A stretch of 57,252 bases of DNA from Spirochaetaceae bacterium (GCA_031278215.1 JAITKV010000017.1:1-57252), one strand, 5' to 3'. Positions 49,532-57,252 are shown, numbered from the stretch's first letter. The notes: generated by a model from the letters alone, not told the origin. Numbers and translations: made by a program.

Positions 49532-51352
49532 CTATTCCAGCGCCGCCCGAATCCGCCTGACCCCGGCGGAAGAGGACTGTTCCTTCTGGATCCTGAAACG
49601 GCCCATGCCGCCGGTGCGTTCCACGTGGGGGCCGCCGCAGACTTCTTTGGAAAAGAAATCCGCGGGGCTTTTACCGACGGTGTAGACCTTTACCTGGGAT
49701 TCGTACTTTTCCCCGAACAGGGCCGTGGCCCCGGCGGCCAAAGCTTCGTCCAGGCTCATCATTTCCATGGTTACCGGAAGGTCTGCGGCGATTTGTTCGT
49801 TGACGATGTCCTGGACTTTTTTAATCTCTTCCGCGGTCATGGGGGCGGGGTGGGAAAAGTCAAAGCGCATCCGTTCCGCGGTAATGTTGGAACCTTTTTG
49901 GGCCGCGTGATCGCCCAGGACCATCCGCAGGGCTTTGTGGAGCAGGTGGGTGGCGGTGTGGTATTTGACGGCCATTTCGCCCTGGTCCACCAGGCCCCCC
50001 TTAAAGACCTGGCCCCCCTGGGCCCGGGAAAGTTCCTGGTGCTTTTTGAACGCCTCGTCAAATTCGGCGCGGTTTACCGTCATCCCCTTTTCCGCGGCCA
50101 GCTCTTCGGTAAGTTCAACCGGAAAACCGTAGGTGTCGTAAAGCTTAAAGGCGAGCCGTCCCGACATAAGCTTTTTGGGATCTTTTAACAGATTGGGAAG
50201 GAGTTTTTCAAATTCATGCTCCCCCTTCTGGAGGGTTTCAAGGAACCTTGCCTCTTCCCGGCCCAGTTCTTCCATAATCGAAGCCCTGTTCGCCGCCAGT
50301 TCCGGGTAGGGGCCGGCGAACTTGTCCACGACCGCCTGGGCCACGGGGACCAGGCTTTCAATGCCGAGCTTCCGGCCGTGCCGCACGGCCCGGCGGATAA
50401 GGCGGCGGAGCACGTAGCCGGCCCCGACGTTGGAGGGGCTTAGCGCCTTGGGGTCTCCCAGCACAAAGGTTGAAGAACGGACATGATCGCAGATGATCCG
50501 GATCGATCTGTCTTTGTCCGGGGAATCTTCGGATTCCCCGCCGCCGTAGACATGACCGCCGGGCTTCATGATTGACGTTACCGCGGCGATGACCGGGGCA
50601 AAGACCTCGGTATCGTAGACGGATTTTTTGCCGTTAAGGATCGTGACGGTCCGCTCTATGCCCATGCCCGTATCGACACAGGTGCGGGCCAGCGGCTCGT
50701 AGGTTCCCGCCCCGGTCTTGTTGTACTGCATAAACACGTCGTTCCAGATTTCAAGCCACTTTCCGCAGGCACAGCCCGGCCCGCAGTCCGGCCCGCAGGG
50801 TTCTTTCCCGATATCGTAGAACATTTCCGAATCCGGGCCGCAGGGGCCGGTGCTCCCCGCGGGGCCCCACCAGTTGTCTTCTTTGGGCCGGTAGCTGATC
50901 CTGCTTTCGGGAATTCCCAGCTCTTTCCAGACCGCGGCGGATTCTTCGTCCCGGGGGGCGTTTTCATCCCCCGCAAAAACCGTTATGCCAAGCTTTTCCG
51001 GGGGAATTCCCAGCCATTCGGGGGAGCTAAGGAATTCAAAGCTCATCTTAATGGCCCCTTCCTTAAAATAATCCCCCAGGGACCAGTTTCCCAGCATCTC
51101 AAAAAAGGTTAGGTGGCTCGAATCGCCGACGCTGTCTATGTCGCCGGTACGGATACACTTTTGGTAATCCACAAGCCGCTTACCCGCGGGGTGGGGTTCG
51201 CCGAGCAGGTAGGGCACCAGGGGATGCATCCCCGCGGTGGTAAAAAGCACCGTCGGGTCGTTTTCCGGGATCAGGGACTTCCCCTCGATTTGGGCGTGGC
51301 CGTGCCGGGTAAAAAATTCAATGTATTTGGAGCGCAGTTCATCGGAGTCCAT
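49532..51352 (-). CDS. alaS: Alanyl-tRNA synthetase, short spirochaete form
   Basis: The 606-residue enzyme charges tRNA-Ala. The class II catalytic core (YIEFFTRHGHAQIEGKSLIP, TTAGMHPLVPYLLGEPHP, RTGDIDSVGDSSHLTFFEML split) and the tRNA-binding region are complete. The editing domain keeps both zinc motifs (HTATHLLH and CGGPHVERTG). The chain ends right after it (RIRAALE), so the C-terminal DHHA1/C-Ala part of the usual 870-residue enzyme is absent. This short form is known in Treponema and Borrelia, so it is not a truncation. Start at ATG 51352, directly after the promoter. Confidence 0.95.
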   Translation of the reverse strand: MDSDELRSKYIEFFTRHGHAQIEGKSLIPENDPTVLFTTAGMHPLVPYLLGEPHPAGKRLVDYQKCIRTGDIDSVGDSSHLTFFEMLGNWSLGDYFKEGAIKMSFEFLSSPEWLGIPPEKLGITVFAGDENAPRDEESAAVWKELGIPESRISYRPKEDNWWGPAGSTGPCGPDSEMFYDIGKEPCGPDCGPGCACGKWLEIWNDVFMQYNKTGAGTYEPLARTCVDTGMGIERTVTILNGKKSVYDTEVFAPVIAAVTSIMKPGGHVYGGGESEDSPDKDRSIRIICDHVRSSTFVLGDPKALSPSNVGAGYVLRRLIRRAVRHGRKLGIESLVPVAQAVVDKFAGPYPELAANRASIMEELGREEARFLETLQKGEHEFEKLLPNLLKDPKKLMSGRLAFKLYDTYGFPVELTEELAAEKGMTVNRAEFDEAFKKHQELSRAQGGQVFKGGLVDQGEMAVKYHTATHLLHKALRMVLGDHAAQKGSNITAERMRFDFSHPAPMTAEEIKKVQDIVNEQIAADLPVTMEMMSLDEALAAGATALFGEKYESQVKVYTVGKSPADFFSKEVCGGPHVERTGGMGRFRIQKEQSSSAGVRRIRAALE

Positions 51353-51359
51353 GGGTACT

Positions 51360-51388
51360 ATAGTAGTAAAAAAGCGCCCGCCGGACAA
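51360..51388 (-). promoter_or_regulatory. Promoter of alaS
   Basis: TTGTCC (51388-51383), 17-bp spacer, TACTAT (51365-51360), 7 nt before ATG 51352. No SD lies between, so the mRNA is likely leaderless. Confidence 0.6.
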
Positions 51389-51423
51389 GGGTATTTTTAC
51401 CGTCCCTACTACGCGTACAATTC

Positions 51424-51453
51424 TTGCATCTTTGTCTTTCTTATGGATATAAT
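51424..51453 (+). promoter_or_regulatory. Promoter of the gene at 51460
   Basis: TTGCAT (51424-51429), 18-bp spacer, TATAAT (51448-51453), 6 nt before ATG 51460. Again almost no leader. Confidence 0.65.
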
Positions 51454-51459
51454 GAAGCC

Positions 51460-52083
51460 ATGGGACGAATAAAGAGCGCTCTGGAAATTGCCATGGAAAA
51501 AACCGAAGCCGTTAAGGGCGACAGGGCCAGCATAGATCTTTACGCCGCCAGGCAGCAGGGAAAGCGGCTGGCCAATCGATACCTCGCGGGAGAAATATCT
51601 TCGCTGGGGGGCGGCGAAAAGTCCAAAGAGGGAACACAAAAAGACCGGTCGCAGAACGATACGCCGCCGGAAGAAGACAAGGCTATCCGCCGGGGCTGCT
51701 TTGATGTTTTTATTTCCCAGATTACCCTGCCGGTGGTTCCGGAAGATTTAAAGCGGCTGGAAACCCTGGGCAGGGGGCTGGCGGAAATTATAGGCCACCG
51801 GGGGTTTTCGCAACTCTACCAGCAGTACCTTTCTGCGGTTTCCCAGTACCTGAACGAAGCCGCCCAGTACGAAGAAGCGGTAAAACGGCAATACGCCCCC
51901 AAACTCCGGCAGAAAGAAGAAGATCTGGCCCGCCGTATTGGCCGGCATATAAAGCTTGACCCCTTCCAGGATCCCGAATTTGTGGCCTTCTATACCCAGA
52001 ACATGAACGCCCTCAAGGCCAACTACGAAGGACTGGCCGATCAGGTGCGGGAACAGGCCCGCTTACTCTTTGGCGAGGAATAG
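51460..52083 (+). CDS. Hypothetical cytoplasmic protein
   Basis: I do not recognise this 207-residue protein. It is charged and mostly helical, without signal peptide or membrane segment. A Lys/Gly/Ser-rich linker (about 50-75, GGGEKSKEGTQKDRSQND) separates an N-terminal helix pair (SALEIAMEKTEAVKGDRASI) from a C-terminal coiled-coil-like body (YEEAVKRQYAPKLRQKEEDL, YEGLADQVREQARLLFGEE). ATG 51460 is chosen over frame-upstream codons since they lie in the promoter. It is divergent from alaS and convergent with the aminotransferase, so its role is not given by context. Confidence 0.68.
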   Translation: MGRIKSALEIAMEKTEAVKGDRASIDLYAARQQGKRLANRYLAGEISSLGGGEKSKEGTQKDRSQNDTPPEEDKAIRRGCFDVFISQITLPVVPEDLKRLETLGRGLAEIIGHRGFSQLYQQYLSAVSQYLNEAAQYEEAVKRQYAPKLRQKEEDLARRIGRHIKLDPFQDPEFVAFYTQNMNALKANYEGLADQVREQARLLFGEE

Positions 52084-52084
52084 C

Positions 52085-53302
52085 CTAATGGCGCTTTGCC
52101 CAATCCCGTATCCGTTCCAGTCCCTCTAAAAGAAGTTTGCGGGGACTTGCCGCATTGATCCGCGCATACCCGGCCCCGGCCTTGCCGTAAAGGCTTCCAT
52201 GGGTAATCTTTACTTTTGCTTCCTGTTCAAGACGGCTTACCAGTTCCAGATCGGTTTTGCAGCCCCCGCGGGTAATAAGGTCCTGTATGCCGGCCCAGAG
52301 AAGGTAGGTTCCGCCGGGAACCCAGGCCTTGACTCCGGGAATGCCGTTTAGAAAAGCCGCGGCTTCTTCCAGGTTTTGTTTAAGGTAGGGCTTAAGTTCC
52401 CTTAACCAGGGCTTACACCGGGTATAACAGGTTTCTACCGCGAGCTCGGCAAAAACATCGGGCTCCCGGTGGGATCCGGCCTGAAGTTCCGGGCTAATGG
52501 CAGATTTAAGTTTTTGATCCCTCACGATCATGTGTGAAACATGCAGCCCCCCCAGGTTAAAACTTTTATTGGCCCCCGATACGGTTAGGAGCCGATCCGC
52601 ATAAGCGGTACACAGGGCCGTGGATACAAAGCCCCCGGACCCCGGCTCTGGAGAGCTGGGACCTTCCCCGGCATAGACAAAGTCGCCGTGTATTTCATCG
52701 GCCACGGCGATCATGTTCCGGTCCCGGACAAAGTTAAGAAAGGCTTCGATTTCCGGTTTGGTCCAAACCCTGCCTCCGGGATTATGGGGGGAGCAAAAAA
52801 TGACCAGGGGGGCCGTTACGCCCAGGGCCGCCGCCTTATCAAGGGATTCTTCCAGGACCGCTCTGTCAAAGATAAACCGGCCCTCCGGGTCCTGAACCAT
52901 GGGGGCCTCTACAACTTTCCGGTGATTTTCCAGGATAAGCCGGTAAAAGGGGGCGTAAACCGGCGTCATGATCAGCACCCCGTCGCCGGGCCGGGTAAAG
53001 GCCCGGACCGCCATTCCCAGGGAAAGCACCGTCCCCGGACAGGGAAGGATATCCTGAATCTCAAGAGCTACGCCGTACTGTTCCCTATACCAGGACAGAA
53101 TTGCCTCAAAATATTCCGGGCGGCGCCGGTTGTACCCGTAAAAGGGGTGGGATATCCGGGCCGAAAGAACCGCGCATAGTTCCGGCGGGGCGGCAAAATC
53201 CATGTCCGCGACCCACAGGGGTATTACGTCTTGGGCAACACTGTCCCATTTGTCGGAACCGCTCCCCCGCCGGTGGACGGGGGCGTCAAAATCATAGCTC
53301 AT
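52085..53302 (-). CDS. patB: PatB/MalY-type PLP-dependent C-S lyase
   Basis: The 405-residue class I/II aminotransferase-fold enzyme resembles cystathionine beta-lyase PatB/MalY. Motifs: WVADMDFAAPPEL, GYNRRRPEYFEAILSWY, FCSPHNPGGRVW, AVADEIHGDFVY and SGANKSFNLGGL with the PLP lysine. C-terminal GTYLLWAG and ARINAASP bind the carboxylate. It should split L-cystathionine or cysteine to pyruvate, ammonia and a thiol; some homologues also bind regulators. It overlaps the dinB-like gene by 4 nt and closes the operon capA - dinB - patB. Confidence 0.88.
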   Translation of the reverse strand: MSYDFDAPVHRRGSGSDKWDSVAQDVIPLWVADMDFAAPPELCAVLSARISHPFYGYNRRRPEYFEAILSWYREQYGVALEIQDILPCPGTVLSLGMAVRAFTRPGDGVLIMTPVYAPFYRLILENHRKVVEAPMVQDPEGRFIFDRAVLEESLDKAAALGVTAPLVIFCSPHNPGGRVWTKPEIEAFLNFVRDRNMIAVADEIHGDFVYAGEGPSSPEPGSGGFVSTALCTAYADRLLTVSGANKSFNLGGLHVSHMIVRDQKLKSAISPELQAGSHREPDVFAELAVETCYTRCKPWLRELKPYLKQNLEEAAAFLNGIPGVKAWVPGGTYLLWAGIQDLITRGGCKTDLELVSRLEQEAKVKITHGSLYGKAGAGYARINAASPRKLLLEGLERIRDWAKRH

Positions 53303-53823
53303 GAAGCAAGAAAAGCCGCACTGATCCCCGAATAATCGTTATCGATCTTCAAGGAATCGAGGATCTGGGAAATCTGTCCCCGGTGGTGGGTATTGTGCAC
53401 CAAAAGCTGGCTAAGCATGAACGAAAGGGGCGTCTCTGCGGGTTTGCCCCCGTACCAGTCGGTTTTAACGGGAATACTACAGTCGGCCCCGCTTAAAGCC
53501 GCGGCCATATTTACATAGGCCCCGTCCACGACCGTAAGAGCCTCCCCAAGCTTTTTCCACTGTTCATCTCCCAGGGGCCCTTCGGGGATGGACAGGCCGT
53601 CCAGAACCGCCAGGGCGTCCGCCGCCCTGCCCTGTAACACGCTTCGGTACATTCCCAGAAAAAACCAGGAGCCCCCGATAATATGCCTAAAAAGACCGGA
53701 AAGGCTTCCGTAATAACTTCCCCTGTCCTTTTCCCGTTCTTCGTTGCTCAGGGCGCTTAAGAGCTCGTATATGGTCCTGTTCCCCGCCTGGTTATACCGC
53801 GCATACATTACTGTTTCATTCAT
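53299..53823 (-). CDS. DinB-family protein
   Basis: The 174-residue four-helix protein has the three metal-site histidines of DinB/YfiT proteins: His in LSGLFRHIIGGSWFFLG and HNTHHRGQISQIL near the C-terminus. Members are metal-dependent thiol transferases or hydrolases (for example bacillithiol enzymes) in many cases, but the reaction here is not known. It overlaps both neighbours, the capA-like gene by 8 nt and the C-S lyase gene by 4 nt; a sulfur link with the lyase is possible but only inferred. Confidence 0.82.
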   Translation of the reverse strand: MNETVMYARYNQAGNRTIYELLSALSNEEREKDRGSYYGSLSGLFRHIIGGSWFFLGMYRSVLQGRAADALAVLDGLSIPEGPLGDEQWKKLGEALTVVDGAYVNMAAALSGADCSIPVKTDWYGGKPAETPLSFMLSQLLVHNTHHRGQISQILDSLKIDNDYSGISAAFLAS

Positions 53824-55558
53824 TTTGTTCCTCCGTACCTAGCACTATATCCGAAGGGGCCGGTTGGGACAATCCGGAACGGGGCCCGGGGGAACCCGCC
53901 AGGTCCCGGGTAAGCCGGTAAAAGCGGTCGAGTTGCCGGGGCGGGGAAATTACCGTCCGTTTCCCGTTCATAAACACGGGATAGGGATCCACGTACACAA
54001 GCCGGGTTTCTTCTTTTTCCCGGGGCATTAAAAACCACAGGACAATAAAAAGCCCCTTATCCCCGCCGGGGGTATCGTCCATTTCGTTAAACACATAGTC
54101 CCCCAGGGACCAGAAAACCGGCTTCCCCAGGACCCACTCAAAACCCTGTTCCACATGGGGATGGGTGCCGATAACCAGATCCGCCCCCGCGGCCACAAGG
54201 TCCGTATAGAGATTCCGGGTTGCCGGATCGGGATAGTCGGCGTACTCAATGCCGCCGTGGAACAGCACAATGTCAAGCCCCGCCCCGCCGTTAAATTCGG
54301 CGTCTTCGGCGGACTTCGCGGCGGCGGGGTCTGCGCCGGTACCGGGATTATTTTGCAGCAGGGCTTTGATCGCCGCGGCGCCCCCTCTTTCGGCATGGAG
54401 CAGCCCCGGGGTGTTCCCGTCCGCGGCAAAGGCCAGGCCGTCCCAGCCGTTCCGCTCCCGGCCAAAGCTGGCGACGCCGAAAACCCGCACCGGAAAGGCC
54501 GCTTCCCCCGTTACAAAGGGAGCGGCGGCCGCGGCCCGGTTTAAGCCCCCCCCCAGGACGGCAAGTCCGGCCCCGTGCAGGTGATCCAGGGTATCGAGGA
54601 ACCCCTTAAGGCCAAAGTCAAAGGCATGGTTGTTGGCGACTAGGGCCGCATCAAACCCCGCATTCTTTACGGCGGCCGCCACCGGGGGATCAAAGCGGAA
54701 GATATACGCTTTTTCCGCCGGTTCCCCCCGGTCCGTCACCGCGCCCTCCAGATTTATTACGGATAGATCCGCCTCTTTAACAAGCGCCGCGGTTCCCCCC
54801 AACACGGCTTCCGGCCCTTCGGCAAAAAGAAGCTCCTGGACCCCCCGGCCCAACATGACGTCTCCCCCCGCCGCAATACGGTAAAGCCGGGGTCTTTCTT
54901 CGGCCTGCGGTTTGTTATGCTCCCGGATCAAACGAAAAAGGGCCGCCGTGTTTTTTTCGATCCGCCGGCGGTTCCGGCGGCCTTGCAGCCCCGCCCCGTT
55001 ATAGTCGAACAAAAGCCCCCCGGTTAAGACCAGCGGATACCGGGGATCCGAAACATCCCGGCCCTGGACCTTAAGGGCCACGTAGGGGGGGGCCAGATCC
55101 CTTAGGGGAATTACCCTGTCCCCCAGTTCCCGAACCCGGCCTGTGTTCCCTTCAAAAACAAAACCCCGGGCCTCTTCAAGACTTATCCCGGTCCTTCCTT
55201 CCCAAAGTTCAGCGCGGGGAACCAGGGCCGTCCGGGAAAGAGGATAAAAAACGCCGGAGGCGGATAAAACTTCCCTTTCCGAATCATCCCAGGTGCTAAG
55301 GCGGAATTCATAGCGCAGGCGGATCGCGCCGGGCGCCGGCCCCGCCCCGGGAACAAAGCCGGACTTTCCCGGCGCCAGAATTCCGGCCAGGGAGGAGCGC
55401 AGGGGTTCGGGGAAGCTGTTATGGTCTACCCAAAGAGGGTCCGGCCCCCGGCAGGAAACAAGCAGGGCCGCGGCCAGGATCCCCCTGGCCGCGGCGGAAA
55501 CCCGGCGCCGAAGATTAACAAATTTACCGGGGACATCCATAATCCGCATCCTTTCCAT
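53816..55558 (-). CDS. CapA-family metallophosphatase-like lipoprotein
   Basis: The 580-residue protein starts at ATG 55558. Its N-terminal signal ends in lipobox LLVSC (Cys at about residue 35). An uncharacterised part (about 40-235) is followed by the CapA/PgsA domain: GGDVMLGRGVQ, LSVINLEGAVTDRG, LVANNHAFDFG, IVLFHGGIEYADYP, LVIGTHPHVEQGFEW and FWSLGDYVFNE. These residues bind two metals. In the family, CapA joins poly-gamma-glutamate export, but most members in organisms without capB/capC have unknown duty; no capB or capC is here. It opens the operon with dinB and patB. Confidence 0.85.
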   Translation of the reverse strand: MERMRIMDVPGKFVNLRRRVSAAARGILAAALLVSCRGPDPLWVDHNSFPEPLRSSLAGILAPGKSGFVPGAGPAPGAIRLRYEFRLSTWDDSEREVLSASGVFYPLSRTALVPRAELWEGRTGISLEEARGFVFEGNTGRVRELGDRVIPLRDLAPPYVALKVQGRDVSDPRYPLVLTGGLLFDYNGAGLQGRRNRRRIEKNTAALFRLIREHNKPQAEERPRLYRIAAGGDVMLGRGVQELLFAEGPEAVLGGTAALVKEADLSVINLEGAVTDRGEPAEKAYIFRFDPPVAAAVKNAGFDAALVANNHAFDFGLKGFLDTLDHLHGAGLAVLGGGLNRAAAAAPFVTGEAAFPVRVFGVASFGRERNGWDGLAFAADGNTPGLLHAERGGAAAIKALLQNNPGTGADPAAAKSAEDAEFNGGAGLDIVLFHGGIEYADYPDPATRNLYTDLVAAGADLVIGTHPHVEQGFEWVLGKPVFWSLGDYVFNEMDDTPGGDKGLFIVLWFLMPREKEETRLVYVDPYPVFMNGKRTVISPPRQLDRFYRLTRDLAGSPGPRSGLSQPAPSDIVLGTEEQNE

Positions 55559-55566
55559 AGATTTTT

Positions 55567-55595
55567 ATACTAGCCCATAGAATTGAATTTGTCAG
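55567..55595 (-). promoter_or_regulatory. Promoter of the capA - dinB - patB operon
   Basis: CTGACA (55595-55590), 17-bp spacer, TAGTAT (55572-55567), 8 nt before ATG 55558. No SD is seen. Confidence 0.55.
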
Positions 55596-55599
55596 GAGC

Positions 55600-55634
55600 G
55601 GCTGCTTTAAAATTTCAGTTTTTGGAACAAGCTC
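55600..55634. repeat. Dispersed palindrome copy upstream of capA
   Basis: GGCTGCTTTAAAATTTCAG ... TTGGAACAAGCTC, nearly the same as the copy at 20012-20045 (both share CTTCAG or TTTCAG, then GTTTT, then AACAAGCTC). Confidence 0.65.
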
Positions 55635-55641
55635 AAGAAGA

Positions 55642-55728
55642 TTTACCACGGAGTACACGGAGGAAGAAAAAGCTGTCTAGCAAAAACTTCGTGTTACTTC
55701 GTGTTACTCCGTGTTACTTCGTGGTTAA
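55642..55728. repeat. 10-bp tandem repeat with inverted partner
   Basis: Around 55687-55726 the unit ACTTCGTGTT occurs about four times (one copy ACTCCGTGTT, the last partial). At 55645-55661 the near-complement CCACGGAGTACACGGAG appears, so the region can fold on itself. It lies between the DUF285 gene stop and the capA promoter; function not known. Confidence 0.65.
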
Positions 55729-55743
55729 GCTCTTTTTCCCCTT

Positions 55744-57183
55744 CTATTTCCAGTTTACCGGAATATCGGGATAGTCGCTTAAACCGGTACAGCCGTAAAA
55801 CGTGTTTTTGTCATTGGAAGGCGTCGCCCCCGCAAAGCCGGTAGTGATAGCGGTATTTCCGAAACCGGTCAGCTTGGCGCAGAGGTAAAAAGTCGCGTAC
55901 ATATTATACGAATGGCCGTTTAAGCGGGCGGCGTCCATGAGGGGCTTGCTAATCAGATCGGTAATATCAGCCTCCAGGCTGCTGCAGCTGGAAAACATAT
56001 AGGAAAAAATATGGCTGGTCCCGTTAGGAACCGCAGGCAGGCTGAACCCCGCAGGCAGGCTTGCAAGGCTGCTGCAGCCGAAAAACATAGCGCTAAAAAT
56101 ATCGCTGGTCCCCTTAGGAACCGCAGGCAGGCTGAACCCCGCAGGCAGGCTTGCAAGGCTGCTGCAGCCGAGAAACATATCGTAAAAAATATTGCTGGTC
56201 CCGTTGGGAACCGCGGGCAGGCTGAACCCCGCGGGCAGGCTTTCAAGGCTGCTGCAGTCGAGAAACATACCGTAAAAAATACCGCTGGTCCCCTTAGGAA
56301 CCGCAGGCAGGCTGAACCCCGCGGGCAGGCTTGCAAGGCTGCTGCAGCCGGAAAACATACTGCTAAAAATACCGCTGGTCCCGTTAGGAACCGCAGGCAG
56401 GCTGAACCCCGCGGGCAGGCTTGCAAGGCTGCTGCAGTCGAGAAACATACCGTAAAAAATATCGCTGGTCCCCTTAGGAACCGCAGGCAGGCGGAACCCC
56501 GCAGGCAGGCTTGCAAGGCTGATGCAGTTGTAAAACATAGCGGCAAAAATATTGCTGGTCCCGTTAGGAACCTCAGGCAGGCGGAACCCCGCGGGCAGGC
56601 TTGCAAGGCTGATGCAGTTGTAAAACATACCGCTAAAAATATCGCTGGTCCCCTTAGGAACCGCGGGGAGCAGGTTCGCGGAAACTTCGTTCAAATTGGA
56701 GCAGCCATAAAAACAAAACGCCCAGGCGCTGGGAAGCGCCGCGGCGCTGGTGTTTTCCTTGATGTGCCCCAGGGCCTTGAGCAGCTTTTCTTTGTTGGCC
56801 GGCGTATTGGAGCCGTCTGTGGTAGCGGAGAACCCAAAAGCCCCGTGGCCCGTAAGCCCCTGGGCCCGGATCGATATCGTGTATTCCGTATTGCCGGGGA
56901 AAGCATGGCTTATGCCGCTGTTCACCGCGCCGGTTCCGGTTTCACGGGCCTCGACCGTGCCGTCCCCCCAGTCAATGTACCAGTCATAGTCCCAGGCATT
57001 GTTGGTGGGGATGGTAAAGCTTTTATCGGCCCCCGCATTGATCCGCAGGATCAGCGCAGATTCGCCGCCGCCGCCGCCGGCGGGATCGCCGCCCCCACCG
57101 GGGTCGCCGCCCCCGGCGGGACTGCCGCAGGCTGCAAGCAGCGCGGCCGCGGCTAAAACTAAAACGGTGTGGATATTTTTCAT
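55744..57183 (-). CDS. BspA/DUF285-like repeat surface lipoprotein
   Basis: The 479-residue lipoprotein (lipobox LLAAC, Cys at about 19) has a Gly/Pro/Asp linker (GDPGGGGDPAGGGGG), a PKD-like fold (YIDWGDGTVEARETG, YTISIRAQGLTGHG) and then eight tandem 30-residue repeats of the form P.VP.GTS.IF..MF..C.SL.SLPAGF.L, akin to BspA leucine-rich units of DUF285. A diverged end part follows (TFYLCAKLTGFGNTAITTGF). It is very likely exposed at the surface or in the periplasm and binds host or partner molecules. The SD AGGAGAAAG lies before ATG 57183. Confidence 0.83.
   Translation of the reverse strand: MKNIHTVLVLAAAALLAACGSPAGGGDPGGGGDPAGGGGGESALILRINAGADKSFTIPTNNAWDYDWYIDWGDGTVEARETGTGAVNSGISHAFPGNTEYTISIRAQGLTGHGAFGFSATTDGSNTPANKEKLLKALGHIKENTSAAALPSAWAFCFYGCSNLNEVSANLLPAVPKGTSDIFSGMFYNCISLASLPAGFRLPEVPNGTSNIFAAMFYNCISLASLPAGFRLPAVPKGTSDIFYGMFLDCSSLASLPAGFSLPAVPNGTSGIFSSMFSGCSSLASLPAGFSLPAVPKGTSGIFYGMFLDCSSLESLPAGFSLPAVPNGTSNIFYDMFLGCSSLASLPAGFSLPAVPKGTSDIFSAMFFGCSSLASLPAGFSLPAVPNGTSHIFSYMFSSCSSLEADITDLISKPLMDAARLNGHSYNMYATFYLCAKLTGFGNTAITTGFAGATPSNDKNTFYGCTGLSDYPDIPVNWK
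55980..56680 (-). repeat. Eight 90-bp coding repeats, paired as 180-bp units
   Basis: Each unit encodes 30 residues. Codon choice after Pro alternates strictly: PKGTS, PNGTS, PKGTS, PNGTS and so on through all eight. The array therefore grew by doubling two-unit blocks and may still vary in number. Confidence 0.88.
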
Positions 57184-57252
57184 TGTCTTTCTCCTGTGGG
57201 ATTGAGCGAGCAGGTCAAGAACAGGGGTCCCCTTCGCGATAAAGGGGCGCCC

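Noticed and set aside
49532-49650. Apparent C-terminal truncation of alaS
   Set aside because: The short form ending after the editing domain is known in Treponema and Borrelia.
55980-56680. CRISPR-like regular repeats
   Set aside because: Repeats are 90 bp without spacers, stay in frame and encode DUF285-like units of a lipoprotein.
1-57252. tRNA, rRNA genes, insertion sequences or prophage
   Set aside because: No cloverleaf, rRNA core segment, transposase or integrase was seen, although no tool-based scan was made.

Overview
The window (about 57 kb, GC-rich, dense genes on both strands) looks like the chromosome of a spirochaete, most probably a Treponema. Supporting signs are a short alanyl-tRNA synthetase that stops after the editing domain (as in treponemes and borreliae), the flagellar switch protein FliM, bacteriohemerythrin, BspA/DUF285-type repeat lipoproteins, and many small periplasmic or lipoprotein genes. 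Cobalamin salvage together with an [FeFe]-hydrogenase-type H2 sensor fits an anaerobic, H2-rich habitat such as the termite hindgut. That habitat is inference, not something the sequence proves.

Layout. 1-4144: cobalamin module, made of a B12 riboswitch, a BtuB-like TonB-dependent receptor, a TonB-like protein cut by the left edge, and the PduO-type adenosyltransferase; a bacteriohemerythrin gene lies between. 4203-8369: a SpoU methyltransferase, an unknown protein, a PG-binding and a SPOR-domain envelope protein, and fliM. 8558-10814: uracil permease plus ketopantoate reductase. 11147-20893: a sugar regulon with a divergent DeoR repressor, then btpA-like, SIS isomerase, nagB-like, FGGY kinase, sugar-binding lipoprotein, ABC ATPase and two permeases; it looks AT-richer than its surroundings. 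20916-27020: lysM - lytic transglycosylase - ftsK, where the LysM protein carries an Hsp70 substrate-binding-like domain in the cytoplasm. 27193-34192: a secreted protein behind a sigma-54 promoter, and an adenylate cyclase - FecR - beta-barrel operon.

34413-38227: a VanY-type peptidase translationally coupled to a one-piece H2-sensor candidate (ferredoxin, [FeFe]-hydrogenase core, extra Fe-S motif, GAF, histidine kinase, receiver). 38270-41720: an RRM protein, a second M15-like peptidase and ilvH-leuA. 41825-45912: clpB behind a small sigma-70-family gene that itself has a textbook sigma-54 promoter (resembling the Borrelia RpoN to RpoS cascade), and groES. 46048-55558: SurA/PrsA-like isomerase - nusB - TPR protein, alaS, an unknown gene, and capA - dinB - patB. 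55744-57183: a DUF285/BspA-like repeat lipoprotein.

Signals crossing these modules: (i) at least six genes have a good -35/-10 pair whose -10 box ends only 6-8 nt before the start codon, suggesting leaderless mRNAs; (ii) a dispersed imperfect palindrome with a TTGTT...AACA core occurs at least six times between genes; (iii) two near-perfect sigma-54 promoters. The most novel-looking items are the fused hydrogenase/hybrid kinase, the Hsp70-SBD/LysM transmembrane fusion, the sigma-54 control of a stress sigma-clpB unit, and the unusual sugar operon. All coordinates and motifs were read by eye; no similarity search or statistics were run.
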